A stretch of DNA of 64,000 nt from Triplophysa rosa (Eukaryota; Chordata; Actinopteri; Cypriniformes; Nemacheilidae), in assembly GCF_024868665.1 (NCBI RefSeq), contig NC_079893.1, forward strand, positions 12,208,661-12,272,660, given 5' to 3'. The notes beneath the pieces were generated by a model. That model was not told the origin of the DNA. It made no database searches and saw nothing but the letters and a program-made list of their open reading frames with translations. This document shows positions 59,355-64,000 of the stretch, one piece after another. Position 1 is the stretch's first letter; every line of letters begins with the position of its first letter. The translations under genes and the position numbers were made by a program.

Positions 59355-60056
59355 TTCCCTCTCTCTGTGCGTTTGTGATCTATTAAGATAGTCAGACAGG
59401 GGTTGACAGATACACAAAGGCTTCTGCAGTTCTATTGTGGTGGCAGCCTCACCATACAGTATGATCATTGTGTATGGCCTGCGGGTGGACTGTGTGTGTG
59501 TGTGATCATGCGACTTACACACTGCTTTGTGATGAATTACTCAGAGTGGGCAAATTATGCTGGTATGACATTGATACATTGAGACATCCAGTTTTATTGC
59601 TTTCAGAATGTGTTGGTGTGCCTGACCGTGTGTGAGTGCACGTGTGGATGTGTAAGAGGATTTGAGCGTGTCGCATGGGTCAACCCACTCTCCATACTGG
59701 CACACCACTCTCATTCATTCTTTTACCAAACATATTTGTTGTTTTTCTTTTGTTTCATCAAACCAAAAATGGTACGGCTTTCGAAGCAAATTCATTTGGA
59801 GAAAACGGCAAGTTTGCGTGTGTGTGTTTGCTTATATAGATGTGTTATAGGGTGTATGCAAATATGTGTGAATGTTTGTGTGTTTTGGTTGGAGTGTATA
59901 TTGAATTCTTGTCTTTTTGCTCCGTTGCTGTCATGGTAACATGTTTTCAGGGAGTATGGTGGTCCATAAGAATCAAATGAGGCGTGAATAATTTATCTTT
60001 TAATGACTTCATTCACATCAATAGCATTGACTCTAATAAACCTCCTGCCAAGACTG

Positions 60057-60058
<2 letters not shown>

Positions 60059-60099
<41 letters not shown>
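60059..60099. repeat. GT microsatellite
   Basis: (GT)n. A second, interrupted GT/G run lies at 60220-60290. Confidence 0.95.
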
Positions 60100-60103
<4 letters not shown>

Positions 60104-60299
60104 TGTGTGTTTCTGCATGTGATGGTGATTAAAGTAAACACCCTCCTTAAGTGTGTATATGCTTTTAATTCTAAATGTTGTAAAGTTAGGGTTTTTTCCG
60201 GAGAAGCAAGTTAGTATGTCTGTGTGTGCTTGTGTGTGTGTGTGGGGGGGGTGTGTGTGTGTGCATGTGTGGGTGTGAGTGTGTATTTATGCATATGTG

Positions 60300-62240
60300 T
60301 TTGCACTGGCAGATTTAAATTCCTCTTTTGAAATTGTATGAATTATGGAGTGGAACATTATCATTCAAAGACAATCAAACAGACAGACAGATACACACTC
60401 ATACCCACGAACACACTCTGGCACATAGTTCACGGTAATTTGATTCCACAGTCTACAGGTTGGAGTTTGTTATTATAATTTAAAATGTCTGACATTCACC
60501 CGTCATGCCTCTTTAGTGCGTGCGTGTGTCTGTCTATCTATACATGCTCAGATGTGTTTTCACTGTAAAACTTAAAATATTTAAAATGCTTTGTTGCAAA
60601 TGTAATATGGAAGTATGGTGGTATCCTTAAAAGCATATTGAATTATTATGTAAATACTACGCTACATAAGGATGATAATCATTTGGTACATACAGAATTA
60701 AATGAACTCCACTTTACCATCTGATACCTTACTGTAATACCATTTTTAATGTTTTCTCTGGCTCTAATACTTATATTTGTAAAAACCGCCTGAATGCATG
60801 TGTATGTGTGTGTATCCACATGCATCTGAAATTGCAATAAGAAAATCCCATGGCAAAGGTTTTACCCACAAAGCAGACAGGAAAAACGAGCTTTCGAGAT
60901 AGAAAGTGTATTTCAAAAATATTGACTACAGAAAGCGGTTCAAAAATCGTTGAATTCATTCAAATGAGGCAGTAAATCAGCACGTTTACGATTCCCTTAA
61001 GTGTCCATATGTGGTTTAAACAGGAGTAATGCTGCGCGATACAGCAGCACTTTTCTGCTATGGTTTATGGGTTGGTCAGGCGTTAACAGAACCTTCCATT
61101 AGTCTTCAAACAAAATCTCCCTCCAACCATGATCATTGGCTCCTGATGAACTCATTTGTGAGTGGAAGTATGGGAAAGGTCACAGAGAGAGAGCGATGAT
61201 AATGTTGAATATGTTTCATATGTAATGTAATCAGATATGTAAAGCTCTCGTCTTAACAGCTGCTCTGGGCTGTGTTTTATTGATTGGTTTATGGTGGTTT
61301 AAGCAGAGGGAAACTTCTGGTAAGACTGACTCGCAACCTGCTATTACAAATGCGAGGCACACACGCATGCATGCAAGCGCGCTCACGGTCGCACACTAAC
61401 TGCGGTGATCTTTAAGCAGTAAATTACAGAAGGAAATCCTCGACGGCTGAATGTAATTCCCACTGGCTGAGTGAGTGTGACTGAAAAACCACACCATTCT
61501 CTCTCTCTTTCTCTGTCTCTTGGTTCTCAATGAGTTTTTCAATCTATTTATTGTAACTGTAGATTCAGACTTTTTTAGGGTACAAATTTTAAACATTGAA
61601 ACTCTATATGGTCTAATAAACAAACAGAAATGGCTCAGTGCAAACCAAAATGGCTACTGCTTTTCCTGGGTTATGTCCTCTTGTCAAGAATAAAAATAAT
61701 CTGAATATAGTTTTTCAGTTTGATTTTTGTGATAAGGTGAATGCGCTTTGGACTTGACAAATCGTATCAAGCATGAAAAAATATGAACGTTATGAATTAT
61801 GAGTATTAAATTAGATTAAAACAGCAATGATGTCAGTTCCTCATTACGTCATTGTTATGATTTGAGATAAATAAGTGTTGTGATGGTAGGAATCAAAACA
61901 GGTAAATATTGTCATTAAAATTCATGCTTTTATGTAAATGTGATCATGTTTGAATGGTAAAGCAAAATGCATTTTATGCCAAAATAATGGCTTGTTAATG
62001 TTCGTAAAGAAACATTTAAATACAATTACAATGAATAGAAAGCTATTATCCTCATAACACCTCAAAATCATTTTGAGATTTTTATTATTAAAATGCATAT
62101 AGTAATTTCAAATATTTATAAAACACACTATCATATTTTTATTTAATTTATGATTGTAATGAAATAAAAGGTTGACACCTTTCAAATGTTGTGGACAAGA
62201 TCTAGTCCTTTCATAGAATGACATACAGTAGATTGACTGT
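60300..62240. other. slit2: Intron 4 stretch without recognised features
   Basis: A/T-rich DNA. ORFs 60771-60959 and 61396-61623 (-) are featureless. No transposon ends identified. Confidence 0.4.
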
Positions 62241-62244
62241 TTAT

Positions 62245-62440
62245 ATATCACTGCTGTCCTTCTGAAACCTTGTATCTCCATATTTCATGATTTTTTACTG
62301 ATCATTATTAGTCATTCTTTACGTTTGTCACTGAGTTTTGCAAATATCTAACCAATAAAAAGTATTAAAAGTGCTTGCCAATTTTGACAACACCATATTT
62401 ACTCCAAGTGAATTAGGAAATTCTGAGGTTTTGGAAGGAC
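62245..62440. repeat. Dispersed repeat copy 2 (partner at 46410)
   Basis: TATCACTGCTGTCCTTCTGA, CCTTGTATCTCCATATTTCA and ACCAATAAAAAGTATTAAAA line up in order with 46410-46600. Confidence 0.55.
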
Positions 62441-62688
62441 AGTGACTATATTGTATGTGTGTGTGTGAGAAACTGAACCTTAAAGATCCAAAATCAACAG
62501 GACTACTGATGGACACATCCTTAACGTGAACCACTGAAGAAATGTGGGCTTAACCGTGTGTGTGTGGACAGGACAGATGGACTCAAGCAGCTGTGTGTGT
62601 TGCTATTGGTTGTGACTGAAGTTTGCGGGTGTGTGAAAGACAACATTGAGGCCTCGTCTGTATTTGAACAGGAATATTTCAGTTAGAC

Positions 62689-62841
<153 letters not shown>

Positions 62842-63449
62842 TTCTGTCTGCTGGAATCCATTGCAAATAGCTCTGAGACTCAAAACATCTTGAAAAGATT
62901 TGGAAAGAGAGAGAGACAGGAGGCTAAACAGAGTTATCTCATGTCTTTCATCTTTAAGTGTCTCAATTGTTTCGACCTGTGTGTCTTAAAGAGAGAAAAT
63001 AAGCAAAAGACAGCCAGTCAGACAGACAGTGTTAGAGAGACCGAATCACAGAGAAAGACAGATGGAAAACAAGTGGTTGTGGGAAAGTTAGTGGTTGTCT
63101 GTATACTCCCATACTGGCAGATTCAAAACTAAACACACACACTGCCTTCTTGACCCTGAACTCAAAGCTCTCTGTTTCAGGCATTATGAATCGATCTTCA
63201 ATCATCGATTCCCTTCTGTTTACCAAGTAAATTGTTGTATGAAACAATGGAAGTCTATGGGACATCCTCATTTGAACATCTGTACAGTATGTGCGTGTAT
63301 GTGAAGGAGGGCAGTCTGTGCCCTCAGAGGCAGGCTTACTAGACGAGTGCTGAATGCCTTCAGTTCATAAACACCTCACTAATGAGTCTCTCAGGGGAAA
63401 GCAAATGATCGGCGCTCATTTCTCCGCAGATCCCTCTAACACCTGCTAA

Positions 63450-63487
63450 CGTGTGTGTGTGTGTGTGTGCGTGCGTGTGTGTGTGTG

Positions 63488-63526
<39 letters not shown>

Positions 63527-63538
63527 GTGCGTGCGTGC

Positions 63539-63576
<38 letters not shown>

Positions 63577-63579
63577 GCA
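63450..63579. repeat. GT/GC microsatellite
   Basis: (GT)n with several GC interruptions, about 130 bp. The last 400 bases of the window after it contain no recognisable exon. Confidence 0.95.
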
Positions 63580-64000
63580 GATGACATTTTCATGGATGAC
63601 AGGTGGTCTCCCCAACACCACTGGATGTTGAGAGAGTGAGACTGTGACTCACACATTCACGCTCATGGAGCACTAATCCATTTTCAATGTTGCTTATCAA
63701 TGTGTCTCAGCTGTTGCTGCAGCCAAACTATTTTGTAGCAAGAGGAACCAACCAACTCGACATCAGCTGTGACCACAATCCAGCTCGTGTGAACTAGCGG
63801 TCAACCAAACATGGGTTTTTCATCGGCCATTAGCGATGTTGATATCTGAAGAGCGGGGTTGTCGATGGCCAGGCCTAGACAGATCTGATGACTTTTTTTG
63901 GCTGAAAACACTGCACGGAGAGCTTTATTTTATAAACATGAAGCAAGCGGCAGGGAATATCTACTTTGTGAATGATGGCCATTTAAATTTGTTAATGTCA

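Noticed and set aside
63140..63240. Possible further slit exon after CTCTCTGTTTCAG
   Set aside because: A good acceptor-like sequence, but the following codons (HYESIFNHRF) do not resemble an LRR and no donor of the right phase follows.

Overview
The window is vertebrate nuclear DNA, almost certainly from a teleost fish and probably a cypriniform. The only host gene I can support is the 5' part of a Slit-family axon-guidance gene on the + strand, closest to SLIT2. It has four short coding exons at 23381-23553, 24587-24658, 27541-27610 and 32709-32780, and an intron 4 that runs out of the window (>31 kb). The transposon set (DIRS, Ty3/gypsy, several hATs, Tc1, CACTA-like, Kolobok-like and palindromic MITEs), the very long CA/GT, TTTC and GCAC microsatellites and the GT-AG introns all fit a fish genome. 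Species cannot be fixed from sequence alone.

Layout. 1-5.5 kb: a decayed Ty3/gypsy element, cut by the left edge, with gag fused directly to reverse transcriptase. It is interrupted inside the RT by a complete 2.74 kb non-autonomous LTR element on the - strand (579/585-bp LTRs, 5-bp target duplication) that carries a Gag-like ORF running into a GC-rich minisatellite. 5.6-12.5 kb: nested DNA transposons, including a hAT with an 8-bp duplication that splits a LINE fragment and itself contains a second long-TIR element, then a CACTA-like element. 17.8-19.6 kb: a hAT with a BED-finger coding remnant, interrupted by a second hAT; both have perfect 8-bp duplications. 22.1-23.4 kb: probable slit2 promoter and 5' leader. 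23.4-32.8 kb: slit2 exons 1-4. Intron 2 holds a TTAA-flanked, THAP-encoding Kolobok-like transposon inside a short MITE. 32.8-64 kb: slit2 intron 4, with MITEs, a Tc1 element with ~590-bp inverted arms, a complete DIRS-type tyrosine-recombinase retrotransposon at 49049-55077 (- strand), a LINE fragment and many microsatellites.

Main points. (1) slit2 exon 3 is 70 nt where its neighbours and the LRR repeat demand 72. Two single bases appear to be missing, one at the acceptor and one in an A run, and as read the protein stops after about 83 residues. A similar one-base loss in a C run breaks the DIRS gag, so uncorrected consensus errors must be excluded before calling slit2 a pseudogene or a degenerating duplicate. 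(2) The DIRS element shows the full diagnostic architecture: inverted ends, an internal complementary region that spells out the circle junction, AAC at both outer ends, and an intact tyrosine recombinase. (3) The Gag-plus-minisatellite LTR element is the least familiar object here. No cellular RNA gene, CRISPR array or second host gene is visible.
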